DNA of 56,848 nucleotides. Source: Clostridia bacterium (GTDB taxonomy: Bacteria; Bacillota; Clostridia; Oscillospirales; Acutalibacteraceae). Location of the stretch: assembly GCA_900770165.1 (NCBI GenBank), contig CAAGJJ010000045.1, positions 1 to 56,848 of the forward strand. The letters are read 5' to 3'. The notes beneath the pieces are model-generated. The model had not been told where the DNA came from and searched no databases. It worked only from the letters and a program-made list of their open reading frames with translations. Each line of letters begins with the position of its first letter. The stretch's first letter is position 1. Of the stretch, positions 8,024 through 17,380 are shown one piece after another. Position numbers and translations under genes: made by a program.

Positions 8024-10177
8024 ATGATTGATCTTGAAAAACTTAATACACAAGAATTCGATGATATGATAGAATCAGCAAGAAGACAAATTGGACATTT
8101 AAGTGATGAATGGACAAATACTCAAGTTTCAGATCCTGGAATGACTTTAATAGACTTACTTACGTGGGTTAAGTTGGAACAACAAAAATATATGAGTGGG
8201 ATTTCTGATTCAGGTCATTATAAATTGTTAGAATTATTAGGGATAAAAAGGCAGCAAAATAAAGGAGCTACAACATTAATTAAAATTTCAAATGCTAGTA
8301 AAGATATAACTATACCTCGTGGAACAAAGTGGCATGCGAATGATATGATATTTGAAAATGAGTCTATAGAACATATTATTAGTTCAAATATCGTATCAGT
8401 TGATTTTGAAAATCAAGTGACTAAATTTAAAGTACCAGCTGAAAGCTTCGATGGAAAGAGAATATTTCCGATATTTGGTGAAGATTTTGATGACGAAAAA
8501 GAAGTTAAGATGTTTAAAATCAATTTTGATATTCCAATATCAAATGTATCTGAATTTGGGCTGTATTTTGATGTGTTTTTAGATAGCAAATATAAGAGAA
8601 ATCCAATTACAAGTTCAGATGACTTGTTTATTGAACTCGCAGATATTGAGTGGGAATTTTATGGAACAAAAGACTTAGAATTAGGGTGGCACAAGTTAAA
8701 TGTAATTAAAGATGAAACACACAATTTCTTGTTTTCAGGTACAATAAAGTTTAAACTAGATGGAGAAATGAAACAGAAAAATGGTGTATTTCCAATAAGA
8801 GCAAAATTAATTTCTCAGTATTATGATTTTCCGCCGAAGATTACTAATATCTTCACTAATGTATTTGAAGTAGTTCAAAAATCAACATTATGTGAAAACA
8901 ACTTATTAACAAAAAAAGAGATCTCTGCTTCTGGAAGGTTGACCGTTAAGTCGCATTTAGCCCTTTATGGTGATCATGTTATTTATATAAAAGAGAATGA
9001 CGGCTGGAAGCTCACAAAAGATTATACTTTTGAAAGAGATATTAATAAGGGAGAAACAAGATTTGATTTAGGGGGAAAAGTAGTTTTATCGCTTAATGAT
9101 AAAAAACCTGATGATGAAGTAATACTAGTAGTTGCTTATGATAAATCTGTTGAAGACATAATGGTTTTTGGTTCAGGCACAGGAATATCAGATCAAGAAT
9201 ATGAAATAAGAAAAGAAAATATTTCGTATGATGATTTTGAAATAATGGTCGGATACGAAAAAAACAAAATGTTATTTTTCGACAAATGGGATAAAGTTAA
9301 CGATTTTTATGATTCAGGAAAATACGATAAACATTATATTTTAGATTGTAAAAATTCTAAAATTATGTTTGGAGATAATGAATTTGGTGATGCTCCCAAT
9401 AAGGCAAATAATAACATAGTTCTTATAGGGTTTGCTAGTACGGTAGGAAAAGATTCAAATATAAAATCAGGAATTATAAACCGTGCAGATAGTAAGAACC
9501 AATATATTAAAAATTTCAGAGTAGATCAAATATCTAATGCATATGGTGGAATTAATGCTGAAACCTTTGAAGATATGAAAGGAAGGGCGGCAAAGGTTTT
9601 AGATAGTGGTAAAAAAGCTGTTACTATTAAAGACTATGAAGACCTTGCATACCGAGTACCTGGTCTTATACAATGTGGAATAAAAGTTTTGCCATCTTGC
9701 CTTTCAAATGGCGAAGAAGTCAAAGAACAAAATTATGTAACAATAGTTGTAAAAGGTACTGGACAAAGAGACATGTGTTTAGAGGGTTATAAAAAAAATA
9801 TTAATAGATATATTAATAAATATAGACTTTTAAACACAAAAATTAATGTAGTCGATCCAATTTATGTAGGACTTGACATAAGTGGTCAAATTATTGTAAA
9901 TTCATACTATCGAAAAAGTTCTAATGTTATTGCTGATAGTATAAGAGAGTTTGTTAATAGGGTTAATGAAGACTGTGGGTCGGTATTTTATTATGGTGAT
10001 TTATTTGGAATGATAGATAGGCTAGAATGTGTTTCATATGTAGACAAGCTTTATATAAATCCTGTGGGCGATTATAAAGAAAAAACTTTATCGGATGATA
10101 TTATTATCCCACCAAATGGAATTTACTATATAGAAAAAATAGATTTAAGTTATATTAGCAATGCAAGCATTGATTAG
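8024..10177 (+). CDS. Baseplate J-like wedge protein, second (Afp12-like)
   Basis: The protein is about 717 residues. N-terminal FDDMIESARRQIGHLSDEW and DPGMTLIDLLTWV are typical of the second large wedge protein of CIS. The J-type block lies near residues 505-540 (GGINAETFEDMKGRA, then KKAVTIKDYEDLAYRVPGL). I place the start at ATG 8024, preceded by AAAGGA 9 bp upstream; the upstream TTG at 7994 lies inside the previous gene and has no ribosome-binding site. It lies 22 bp after the Afp11-like gene. Confidence 0.85.
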   Translation: MIDLEKLNTQEFDDMIESARRQIGHLSDEWTNTQVSDPGMTLIDLLTWVKLEQQKYMSGISDSGHYKLLELLGIKRQQNKGATTLIKISNASKDITIPRGTKWHANDMIFENESIEHIISSNIVSVDFENQVTKFKVPAESFDGKRIFPIFGEDFDDEKEVKMFKINFDIPISNVSEFGLYFDVFLDSKYKRNPITSSDDLFIELADIEWEFYGTKDLELGWHKLNVIKDETHNFLFSGTIKFKLDGEMKQKNGVFPIRAKLISQYYDFPPKITNIFTNVFEVVQKSTLCENNLLTKKEISASGRLTVKSHLALYGDHVIYIKENDGWKLTKDYTFERDINKGETRFDLGGKVVLSLNDKKPDDEVILVVAYDKSVEDIMVFGSGTGISDQEYEIRKENISYDDFEIMVGYEKNKMLFFDKWDKVNDFYDSGKYDKHYILDCKNSKIMFGDNEFGDAPNKANNNIVLIGFASTVGKDSNIKSGIINRADSKNQYIKNFRVDQISNAYGGINAETFEDMKGRAAKVLDSGKKAVTIKDYEDLAYRVPGLIQCGIKVLPSCLSNGEEVKEQNYVTIVVKGTGQRDMCLEGYKKNINRYINKYRLLNTKINVVDPIYVGLDISGQIIVNSYYRKSSNVIADSIREFVNRVNEDCGSVFYYGDLFGMIDRLECVSYVDKLYINPVGDYKEKTLSDDIIIPPNGIYYIEKIDLSYISNASID

Positions 10178-10192
10178 TGAGGAGGTGTTTAT

Positions 10193-11356
10193 TTGAGCTC
10201 TGCAATAAAATACTTTATTTTAAACCGTCCAAGTGATTGGGAAGATAAAGGAATAATCGATAATCTATTGTTTAAAGGAGAGTCCCTTGCTTCAGATAAT
10301 CGCAACGGAAATAATGGGGTATATATAACAACGTCGTTTGACAGTTTTCAAGATGAAAATATTTGGCACAGGTTAAGGCTAGAATATAAGATACCTCAAA
10401 ATGCACTTCTTAGATTAAAAATTTATGCCAGTGATTCACTTTATACATTAGTTCCCGGGAAAACACAGTTTGGTGATCCTGAGATATCCATGGATGAATA
10501 TTTAATGGATACAGAAGTTAAAATAGATGAAAAAATAAAACTTTTTGAATATTTAGGTGCTAAGGAATTTACGAATCCAAATGATTTAGTTTTGTTTGAA
10601 TTTAAAGGGCGATATTTATGGATTTGTATGGAAGTTATAAATTATAACGAAGATATAACTGAAATTAGTAAACTTAAGCTTGAAATCTCAGGGACATCTT
10701 TAGCTGACTATTTACCACAGATATATAGGGGAATTGACAGAACATCTTTTTTACATAGGTTTTTATTTATTTTTCAGTCATTATATGCTGATCTTAATGA
10801 TGAGATAGATGATTTGCCTAGATTGTTTGCTCCCGATCGGGTTGATGAAGAATTCCTAAATTGGGTTGTGAAGTGGTTTTCTATAAAAGATACCTATATA
10901 TGGGGAGAAGAGAAGCTTAGACTACTTTTGAAAAATATAATAGAGCTTTACAAAATTAAGGGAACAAAAGAATCTATAAAAAAAATAGTTGAGTTATATC
11001 TTGGAATTACCCCACTAATTGTAGAGCGGTTTGAAGTAACAGATAATGATTGCTATAAGAATGCAAAAGAACATATTGATAATCTTTTTGGAAATAATGG
11101 ATTTACGTTCAGTGTTATTATAAATACAGATAAAAAAATATCCTCTGACGTTTATGCCGAATTGATGAGAATTATAAATAGATTTAAACCAATAGACACG
11201 ATATGTAATCTTGTTATTTTAAATAATGAAATTTATCTTGACTATCATTGCTATTTAGGAATCAACTCTTATGTTGCAGGTAATGAAAAAATTGTTCTTG
11301 ATGAAAATGATAGTTCGTCTACGCAGCTATTGTTAGTAAATTCAGATAAAATTTAA
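10193..11356 (+). CDS. Tail protein I-like baseplate protein (gpI family)
   Basis: This 387-residue protein has a beta-rich N-terminal half and, from about residue 170, a phage P2 gpI-type domain: LADYLPQIYRG, LYADLNDEIDDLPRLFAPD and FLNWVVKWF, then an IIELYKIKGTKESIKKIVE segment typical of CIS versions. gpI-like proteins sit at the baseplate periphery and attach fibres. Translation starts at TTG 10193 behind TGAGGAGGTG. The stop is about 40 bp before the candidate fibre gene, consistent with a working pair. Confidence 0.82.
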   Translation: MSSAIKYFILNRPSDWEDKGIIDNLLFKGESLASDNRNGNNGVYITTSFDSFQDENIWHRLRLEYKIPQNALLRLKIYASDSLYTLVPGKTQFGDPEISMDEYLMDTEVKIDEKIKLFEYLGAKEFTNPNDLVLFEFKGRYLWICMEVINYNEDITEISKLKLEISGTSLADYLPQIYRGIDRTSFLHRFLFIFQSLYADLNDEIDDLPRLFAPDRVDEEFLNWVVKWFSIKDTYIWGEEKLRLLLKNIIELYKIKGTKESIKKIVELYLGITPLIVERFEVTDNDCYKNAKEHIDNLFGNNGFTFSVIINTDKKISSDVYAELMRIINRFKPIDTICNLVILNNEIYLDYHCYLGINSYVAGNEKIVLDENDSSSTQLLLVNSDKI

Positions 11357-11398
11357 TAAGAGTTAGAAAATATTTTCCGTATCAGGAAGGGGATTTAT

Positions 11399-13195
11399 AT
11401 GAGTAATAATCAATTTTATTCTTGTGAGCGTAACCATTATTTTTTTGGAAAGCTTATGACAGTAAGAGACTTTGAAAATGAACAAGTATATCTAAATTCA
11501 AAAAGGCGTTTAGGAAATAGAATGTTAAATGGTGTAGGTATTGTTTCTGGTCTTGATATTATAATGGTGGACAGTAGAACAATATCTTTAGAATCTGGAA
11601 TAGCTATTGACTATGAAGGAAGAGAAATAGTTGTTTCTGAACCAAGTGTTAGAAGATTAAATGTAATAAAAGGTTTTGAAGAAAATAAAGAAAACGGAGA
11701 TATGTACTTATGTTTGGAATATAAAGAAAGCTTAAAAGAAAGTACATTTTCTGTAGTAGGTTCTGGAAAAGATAGTGATGTAAGTCAAGAGTACAATCGT
11801 ATTAGCGAAGGATATGATTTATTCTTAACTTCTAAAAAACCTGATATTTCATCTTTGAATTTAGATAGTCTTGTATTTACGAGTGTACCGGTTTATGACA
11901 AAAATGGAATAAAAATAGAAGTTCAGGTTGCAAAATATGCAAATCCAAATAGCTTAGTAAAATTGTCTGTTCTATTTGAAAAGAATAATGTATCAGCTCC
12001 AATAAAATATGAATTTAATGTAGGAGGAGAGCTGTTTAAGGCTATAAATGGGAAATCATTAACTAATATTAGCTATCAAGAAACAGAAGTTTCTACTTAT
12101 AAGAGAGTAAAGAAAGACTATTATATAGAATGTGATGCAGTTGCTGACGCAGTTACAGAACTTTGCATAAATAAAGATAGTTTTTCAATTACTATTGGAC
12201 AAAATAACGATACAATAGAAGACGATATTAAGCAATCTGTAATAATAACAAGCCGCCAATTAAGAGATGTAATAATAGAAGATTATTATGCACGTCATTT
12301 TGATGAAATGATGGAAGTTAGAGATGACCAAAATATTTATCTTGCAAAATTCCATATAGTTTCTAATCAATCAACATACATGATTGAGGATTTTGAAAAA
12401 CATCCATTTAAACAGTATTTACTAAGCAATAATTTACTTAGTACTTTACAAACTGCACTTAATAATGTATATTTACCACCTGAAGTCCATGCTATACCAG
12501 AAAAAGTTGAAAAGGAAGAAGCACCTAGAGTACCAGCGGAAATAGTTAATGTTAATCCTGAAAATATTGTTACCGGTGTTGAAAGAATAAACTTGGGGTT
12601 AAATCCAAAAGTAGGCAGACCATATTATTCTTATGAATTTATTCATGGTTTAGGATATGGCAAGGTTGGAGTAGTAGTTGCTATAGAAAATAAAGCTAAT
12701 TATTTGAATAATGATGATAATATTTTAGTATTTGGTAATGCAGATATTTTCAATAGCGAAGAGTTTTCAATGTCTGCACCTATAGCTCAAGTGGGAGCTG
12801 TAGTTAATCCAGACAAAGGTACTATGAGATTAGGAGCTAAGCTTTTAGAGAAAACAAGTGAACAATCTATTGATGTTAGATGGTGGGCATTTAAATCTAG
12901 TAAAGATGATGAGTCTGAAAAAGAAATAGTAATAGATGATAACGTTAAAGTAGTTATTACACCTAATACGACTAGAATTGAACCGTTAGGTCAAATTAGA
13001 TTTTCTGCACATATTGAAGGTTCTAGCAGTCAGGAAGTACGCTGGATGGTTACCGAAAGTGGAGCCGGAAAAATTGATGAAAATGGTTTATATACTGCAC
13101 CGTCTAAAGAGGGTGTATATGAAATTAAAGCTCAAAGCGTTAAGTTCGAAAGTAAGACTGATTCAGCATATGTTGTTGTTAGTGCTGATGAATAA
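11399..13195 (+). CDS. CIS-associated protein with C-terminal Ig-like (Big2-type) domain; fibre candidate
   Basis: A 598-residue protein. The N-terminus (RNHYFFGKLMTVRDFENEQ, then KRRLGNRMLNGVGIVSGL) resembles a conserved uncharacterised domain I associate with proteins beside phage-tail-like clusters. The middle is beta-rich without a recognised domain. From about residue 515 there is a bacterial Ig-like domain: VVITPNTTRIEPLGQIRFSA, VRWMV, GLYTAPSKEGVYEIKA. Big2-like ends are common on surface and fibre proteins. There is no signal peptide, as expected for a part assembled in the cytoplasm. It is the last gene of the baseplate operon, followed by a strong terminator. Receptor binding or shaft decoration is inference. 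Confidence 0.6.
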   Translation: MSNNQFYSCERNHYFFGKLMTVRDFENEQVYLNSKRRLGNRMLNGVGIVSGLDIIMVDSRTISLESGIAIDYEGREIVVSEPSVRRLNVIKGFEENKENGDMYLCLEYKESLKESTFSVVGSGKDSDVSQEYNRISEGYDLFLTSKKPDISSLNLDSLVFTSVPVYDKNGIKIEVQVAKYANPNSLVKLSVLFEKNNVSAPIKYEFNVGGELFKAINGKSLTNISYQETEVSTYKRVKKDYYIECDAVADAVTELCINKDSFSITIGQNNDTIEDDIKQSVIITSRQLRDVIIEDYYARHFDEMMEVRDDQNIYLAKFHIVSNQSTYMIEDFEKHPFKQYLLSNNLLSTLQTALNNVYLPPEVHAIPEKVEKEEAPRVPAEIVNVNPENIVTGVERINLGLNPKVGRPYYSYEFIHGLGYGKVGVVVAIENKANYLNNDDNILVFGNADIFNSEEFSMSAPIAQVGAVVNPDKGTMRLGAKLLEKTSEQSIDVRWWAFKSSKDDESEKEIVIDDNVKVVITPNTTRIEPLGQIRFSAHIEGSSSQEVRWMVTESGAGKIDENGLYTAPSKEGVYEIKAQSVKFESKTDSAYVVVSADE

Positions 13196-13213
13196 AAGTT
13201 TTGTGGCAAAAAA

Positions 13214-13246
13214 ATATCCCAAAAAGCTATTTGCTTTTTGGGATAT
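13214..13246. terminator. Bidirectional terminator between convergent genes
   Basis: Arms ATATCCCAAAAAGC and GCTTTTTGGGATAT form a near-perfect stem with A and T runs on both sides. It lies between the end of the baseplate operon (13195) and the stop of the convergent pseudokinase gene (13261), so it can serve both strands. Confidence 0.85.
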
Positions 13247-13260
13247 AGCTACAAGAGAGA

Positions 13261-14412
13261 TTATATATTGTGCAAGGTTTTAACAGCGGTTTCATCTGGA
13301 AGCCGGATGATTATTCCAGAAACGAGTTGAGCATCTGAATATAAATTGTTAAAAGATTTAATTGTGCTAATAAAACTTTTTGAACTGTAATTATTTTCGC
13401 AAATCGATTCAAATGTATCCCCGTATTTAACTATATAATCGTTAAATAATATTTCTGTATCAGGAGAAACAGAAAGATCTATAAGTTTTTCCGGAGTGCT
13501 TTCAGGAGGAACAGAAATGGTATTATCAATTGAGGGATCAATTGACTCATTTGAAATGTAAGTGATATTACCTAATGTAACATTACTTGATGCAGCAGAC
13601 ATATCATTATTGCTTGCAAAAAATAAGTTATAACATAAATACACACCAGAAACAGCAACAATTATGCAAGTGAAAATTTTAGAATATTTATTAATTTTTT
13701 TCTTATTTTGATTATAAAATTTCATAAGTTCAGTTTTGGCGTCACCTTCGGTGCAAGTATTTTCAATTTTTTTAAGGTCAACGATTAGTTGAGGGATAGA
13801 AGTAAATAGACAATTTTCACATTTTTCTAAAATTATTTCTATTTGTTTATTATACTTATTATTAAGTTCGTGTTTTAAAAGTAACTTTATAATTTCTGAA
13901 ATATTTTTGAAAACAATTTTGCTTGATGGTTCATCGATATCAAAAATACTGCTAAGGTTGTAAGTAATTTTAATATCTTCATTCATATCGATGCAAATAT
14001 TATCCACAGAAGCAACAGATATAAATGCAGGTAATGGTAAATTAGATATAGCATCAAGCTTCATTAAGATAGAATATAGAATTTTAAACCTTTTTTCGGT
14101 TTTATCTGTAAGCTTTTCTTCATCGAATCTTTCTGCAATACATTCACCTTTAGAATACTTAAATATAACGTAAAAAAATTTACCAGATGCAAAAAAGTTT
14201 GCAATATCTTTTGTTTTAGATTTGGAAGAGTAATACATAAAAAATTCCTTAAAGAGGTTTAGGTTTTGCTTATTATGACTGAATCTGTTTATAATAAATA
14301 GATTATTTGGGTTTGTATCATTTTTTATAGAAGCAATCCAAACACTGCAATTAGGATTATTAGATAATGTTCCAACAATGTTATAATTTGAAATATCATT
14401 TATATTTTTCAT
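13261..14412 (-). CDS. Membrane pseudokinase with extracellular LysM domain
   Basis: A 383-residue protein. Residues 1-220 follow the layout of a Hanks-type Ser/Thr kinase but lack the catalytic residues. The VAIK lysine position reads FIIN (Asn42). The HRDxKxxN loop reads ISVASVDN (131-138), keeping only Asn138. DFG reads YNL (151-153). A single TM helix spans about 245-266, then a linker, then a LysM domain at about 326-371 (VKYGDTFESICENNYSSKSF ... GIIIRLP). The topology resembles PrkC with LysM in place of PASTA, so the kinase-like part is cytoplasmic and LysM probably binds peptidoglycan. It is transcribed against its neighbours inside the CIS locus. Role inferred: wall-sensing scaffold. 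Confidence 0.7.
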   Translation of the reverse strand: MKNINDISNYNIVGTLSNNPNCSVWIASIKNDTNPNNLFIINRFSHNKQNLNLFKEFFMYYSSKSKTKDIANFFASGKFFYVIFKYSKGECIAERFDEEKLTDKTEKRFKILYSILMKLDAISNLPLPAFISVASVDNICIDMNEDIKITYNLSSIFDIDEPSSKIVFKNISEIIKLLLKHELNNKYNKQIEIILEKCENCLFTSIPQLIVDLKKIENTCTEGDAKTELMKFYNQNKKKINKYSKIFTCIIVAVSGVYLCYNLFFASNNDMSAASSNVTLGNITYISNESIDPSIDNTISVPPESTPEKLIDLSVSPDTEILFNDYIVKYGDTFESICENNYSSKSFISTIKSFNNLYSDAQLVSGIIIRLPDETAVKTLHNI

Positions 14413-14468
14413 ATTTATTCAATCACCTTTATATTTTATAAACAAATTTAAGATATACTTACTTTCAA

Positions 14469-14497
14469 ATTATATACCTAATTATATAAATAGTAAA
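14469..14497 (-). promoter_or_regulatory. Candidate promoter for the pseudokinase gene
   Basis: Reading the minus strand, TTTACT (plus 14492-14497) and TATAAT (plus 14469-14474) are separated by 17 bp, about 57 bp upstream of the ATG. The -35 matches 4 of 6 positions and the -10 is perfect. The divergent receptor gene starts at 14546, so the 133-bp interval must hold both promoters; no clear one is seen for the plus strand. Confidence 0.45.
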
Positions 14498-14545
14498 CAA
14501 TTAATTGAAGTATTATCAACATAGTAATGTGTAGGAGGACGACTA

Positions 14546-17356
14546 GTGAAAAAGCTATATACATTGATAATTGCTATATCAAGCGTAATCATTTCAATTT
14601 TTATGTGTATGTTTTTCTTTAAACCTTTAATAGATGCAGGAAAATTAATAGATGTAGCATTTGATAAAAATTTAAATATTTATAATCTAAACTATATAAG
14701 TAGAACAGGTGAATATCAGATTATAAAAGTTGACGAAAATGGAAGTGTAAAAAAATCTAAGAAACTAGATCAACCTTCTAGTTTAGTGAGCTATGATAAA
14801 ATTGGTGTAGACAATAGTGGTAATATAATTATAAAAATGACTGAAAAATCTGAAGAAATCGATAATGGTTCTAGATCAATAAAAAATGAAAAAATATTAT
14901 TATACGATGCAGATATGGAGTTTTCAAAAGAATTAATAAGCGTTGATTTCTCAAGCAGGGGAAGTTTGCCTAAAGAAGCATTTATTTTTAATTATCAAAT
15001 AGTAGGAAACAAAGTAAGTGTTTTTTGTAGGGATGGTAATAACTATGAAATCTTGGGAGTAGATACGTCTGAATCATCAGCACCTATTACTGAGCAAAAG
15101 TTTTCTATTATTCCAGATGTAAATATATCTGCAGACGGAAAATGGGTATCTGATATGTTAGTCTCATCAGAAGGTAAAGTAATGTATTGTAATTATAAGG
15201 GAGAAATTTATCTTTCAGATGAAGGAACATTTAAAAATGTTACAAATAGTATAAGTGAAAATGAAATTATTCCAAAAGTTTTTTCTATAGATGAAAACGA
15301 TAATATATATTTTACTGATGCATTAAATATGAACTTTTATAAGGTAAATCTAAAAAATCTTGTAGGGAATAAGCTATATAGTAGAGATTCTGTTGTAAAT
15401 GCAAAAAAGAATATATTATTTGAAGATATTAAACATGCGACATATGTTAATGATGGTACATTTTATGGAATGTTAAAGACAACCAGCAATACTCAGTATG
15501 TTGGTTTTGGTGGAAGTGAAAATTATATAAATAAGTTTAAAGGTAATAATATTACAATTAAGGCTTTAATTTTTATTGTTACTTCAGTTGTATCGTTTTT
15601 ATTAGTGTATGGAATTGTAAGACTAATTATATATATAAAAAAACTGAAATCTTTGTCAATTAATGTAATTGTTAGATTTTTACCTGTTTATGTTTTGGCT
15701 ATGGGAATCGCATGTATTGTATTGATATATACAATTGTAAATGAGCATACAAATAATCTAGCTTTAGACCAAATAAAAAATTCGAAATTCATTGCTGATA
15801 CAATTGATGGTGATATGTTTAAAACAATCAATACAAACGGTAAATATTATACAGACGATTTTTTAAACATTTCAGACCAAATTGAAGCTGGATATAAAAA
15901 ATCAGAACAGTTTAGTAATGTAATGCCAGATGTAGTTATATCTTATGTTGTTAAAGATGGAGTAATATATAGGAATTATATAAAAGCAGAAAATAGTACA
16001 TTTTATATTAATGATATTGAAATAAATTTTGGAAATTTAACTTCATCTATATATCCTATAGAATATAATTTAAATAAAAAATTAGTGGAACAGTATTATT
16101 CTGTGTGGGATAATATAAATTCAGGGAATGACAATTTGAGCTTATTGGTTTCAGATTATATTAGTGAATGGGTTTCAGGAATTACACCTATTTATGATTC
16201 TAGTGGTAAGGCGGTAGGCTTTATAGAGAGTAGGGTAGATAAGTGGCAGTATCAAGATCTATTTTTCTATCAAGTTATATCTATTATTTTATCTGTATTT
16301 ATATTTATAACTTTACTTATTATAGTTTACTTTGTATTTATTTTGAGACATTCCTTATCTCCACTTAAGGAGATCAATAAGTGTATGAAAGAAATTAGTG
16401 AAGGTAAATGGAATACTAAAGTCAACGTTACGTCTAAAGATGAGCTTGCTGATATAGGCAAGGGATTTAATACTATGACAGATAAGATAAACCGGTATGT
16501 TTCTAGCTTTGTATCTCTTAGTCAAGAATATTTAAAGTTTGTACCAAGTGGACTATTTAAGCTACTCGGAAAATCTAAAATTTCTGAAATTAGTTTAGAT
16601 GATAGAGGTGTGAATAAGATAAGCATTTTGTCTATTAGTTTTGATGTTAAAGAAGAGAATTATTTAACATTTAGTGGAATAGACGATTATTTCCAGGGAA
16701 TAAATCAAAAATATATAAGGCTATTTGATATAGTTAAAGCAAATAATGGAGTAGTAGAAAAATTCGATGCATTTGGAATGACTGTTATATTTTCAGATAA
16801 TGCTTTTGATGCAGTATCGGCATCTATGCAGTTTGTGGATCAATTAACAGAAAATTCAGCTAAAAATAATTTTAGGATAGGTTTAGGAACAGCTAATGCT
16901 ACAGTAGGAGTTATGGGAAATAATTCAAGAATGTCTATTACTGTAATGTCTGAAGAGCTTATACTTATGGAATATGCTAGTAGGTGCCTTAGTAAAATGC
17001 AGATATCGCATTTTGCTATGCAGTCTATGATTGATGAAATACAAAACAACTCTGGATTTAGTAATTATAGGTTCATAGGACAAATAAAACATCCTAAACA
17101 GGACAAGCCAATTAAGATTTATGAATTTATTAATGCACGTAATTTATATGAAAGAAAATTATATTTAGGGACAAAGTCTTTATTTGAACGAGCTGTTAAT
17201 GATTATATAGAAGGAAACCTAGCAGAGGCAAGAAAGACATTTTCATCAATATTAAAAATAAATGAATCAGATAAAATGGCAATGTACTATTTGGGAATAT
17301 GTGATGAGCTTGATTACAAAGCTACATTGAATTGGAAAGGCTATATATTAGATTAA
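14546..17356 (+). CDS. Four-TM sensor receptor with HAMP and degenerate class III cyclase domain
   Basis: A 936-residue protein. TM1 is near residues 5-27, followed by a roughly 300-residue extracellular beta-rich, propeller-like domain. TM2 (about 337-362) and TM3 (about 380-402) precede a second extracellular domain of about 170 residues and TM4 (about 575-600). A HAMP domain follows (LSPLKEINKCMKEISEGKW; DELADIGKGFNTM), then a class III cyclase-like domain at about 687-865 and a helical TPR-like tail. In the cyclase region Asp700 (SFDV) can be the first metal ligand, but the KFxGD motif reads KFDAFG (739-744) and the VNLAAR region reads ILMEYASR, so activity is doubtful. GTG start behind AGGAGG. 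Probable signalling scaffold; ligand unknown. Confidence 0.75.
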   Translation: MKKLYTLIIAISSVIISIFMCMFFFKPLIDAGKLIDVAFDKNLNIYNLNYISRTGEYQIIKVDENGSVKKSKKLDQPSSLVSYDKIGVDNSGNIIIKMTEKSEEIDNGSRSIKNEKILLYDADMEFSKELISVDFSSRGSLPKEAFIFNYQIVGNKVSVFCRDGNNYEILGVDTSESSAPITEQKFSIIPDVNISADGKWVSDMLVSSEGKVMYCNYKGEIYLSDEGTFKNVTNSISENEIIPKVFSIDENDNIYFTDALNMNFYKVNLKNLVGNKLYSRDSVVNAKKNILFEDIKHATYVNDGTFYGMLKTTSNTQYVGFGGSENYINKFKGNNITIKALIFIVTSVVSFLLVYGIVRLIIYIKKLKSLSINVIVRFLPVYVLAMGIACIVLIYTIVNEHTNNLALDQIKNSKFIADTIDGDMFKTINTNGKYYTDDFLNISDQIEAGYKKSEQFSNVMPDVVISYVVKDGVIYRNYIKAENSTFYINDIEINFGNLTSSIYPIEYNLNKKLVEQYYSVWDNINSGNDNLSLLVSDYISEWVSGITPIYDSSGKAVGFIESRVDKWQYQDLFFYQVISIILSVFIFITLLIIVYFVFILRHSLSPLKEINKCMKEISEGKWNTKVNVTSKDELADIGKGFNTMTDKINRYVSSFVSLSQEYLKFVPSGLFKLLGKSKISEISLDDRGVNKISILSISFDVKEENYLTFSGIDDYFQGINQKYIRLFDIVKANNGVVEKFDAFGMTVIFSDNAFDAVSASMQFVDQLTENSAKNNFRIGLGTANATVGVMGNNSRMSITVMSEELILMEYASRCLSKMQISHFAMQSMIDEIQNNSGFSNYRFIGQIKHPKQDKPIKIYEFINARNLYERKLYLGTKSLFERAVNDYIEGNLAEARKTFSSILKINESDKMAMYYLGICDELDYKATLNWKGYILD

Positions 17357-17380
17357 TATTTATTAGGGGGAGGCATAAAT

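Noticed and set aside
13014..13283. 89-residue plus-strand frame crossing the end of the fibre candidate
   Set aside because: It overlaps the Ig-like domain in another frame and runs through the terminator; no ribosome-binding site.
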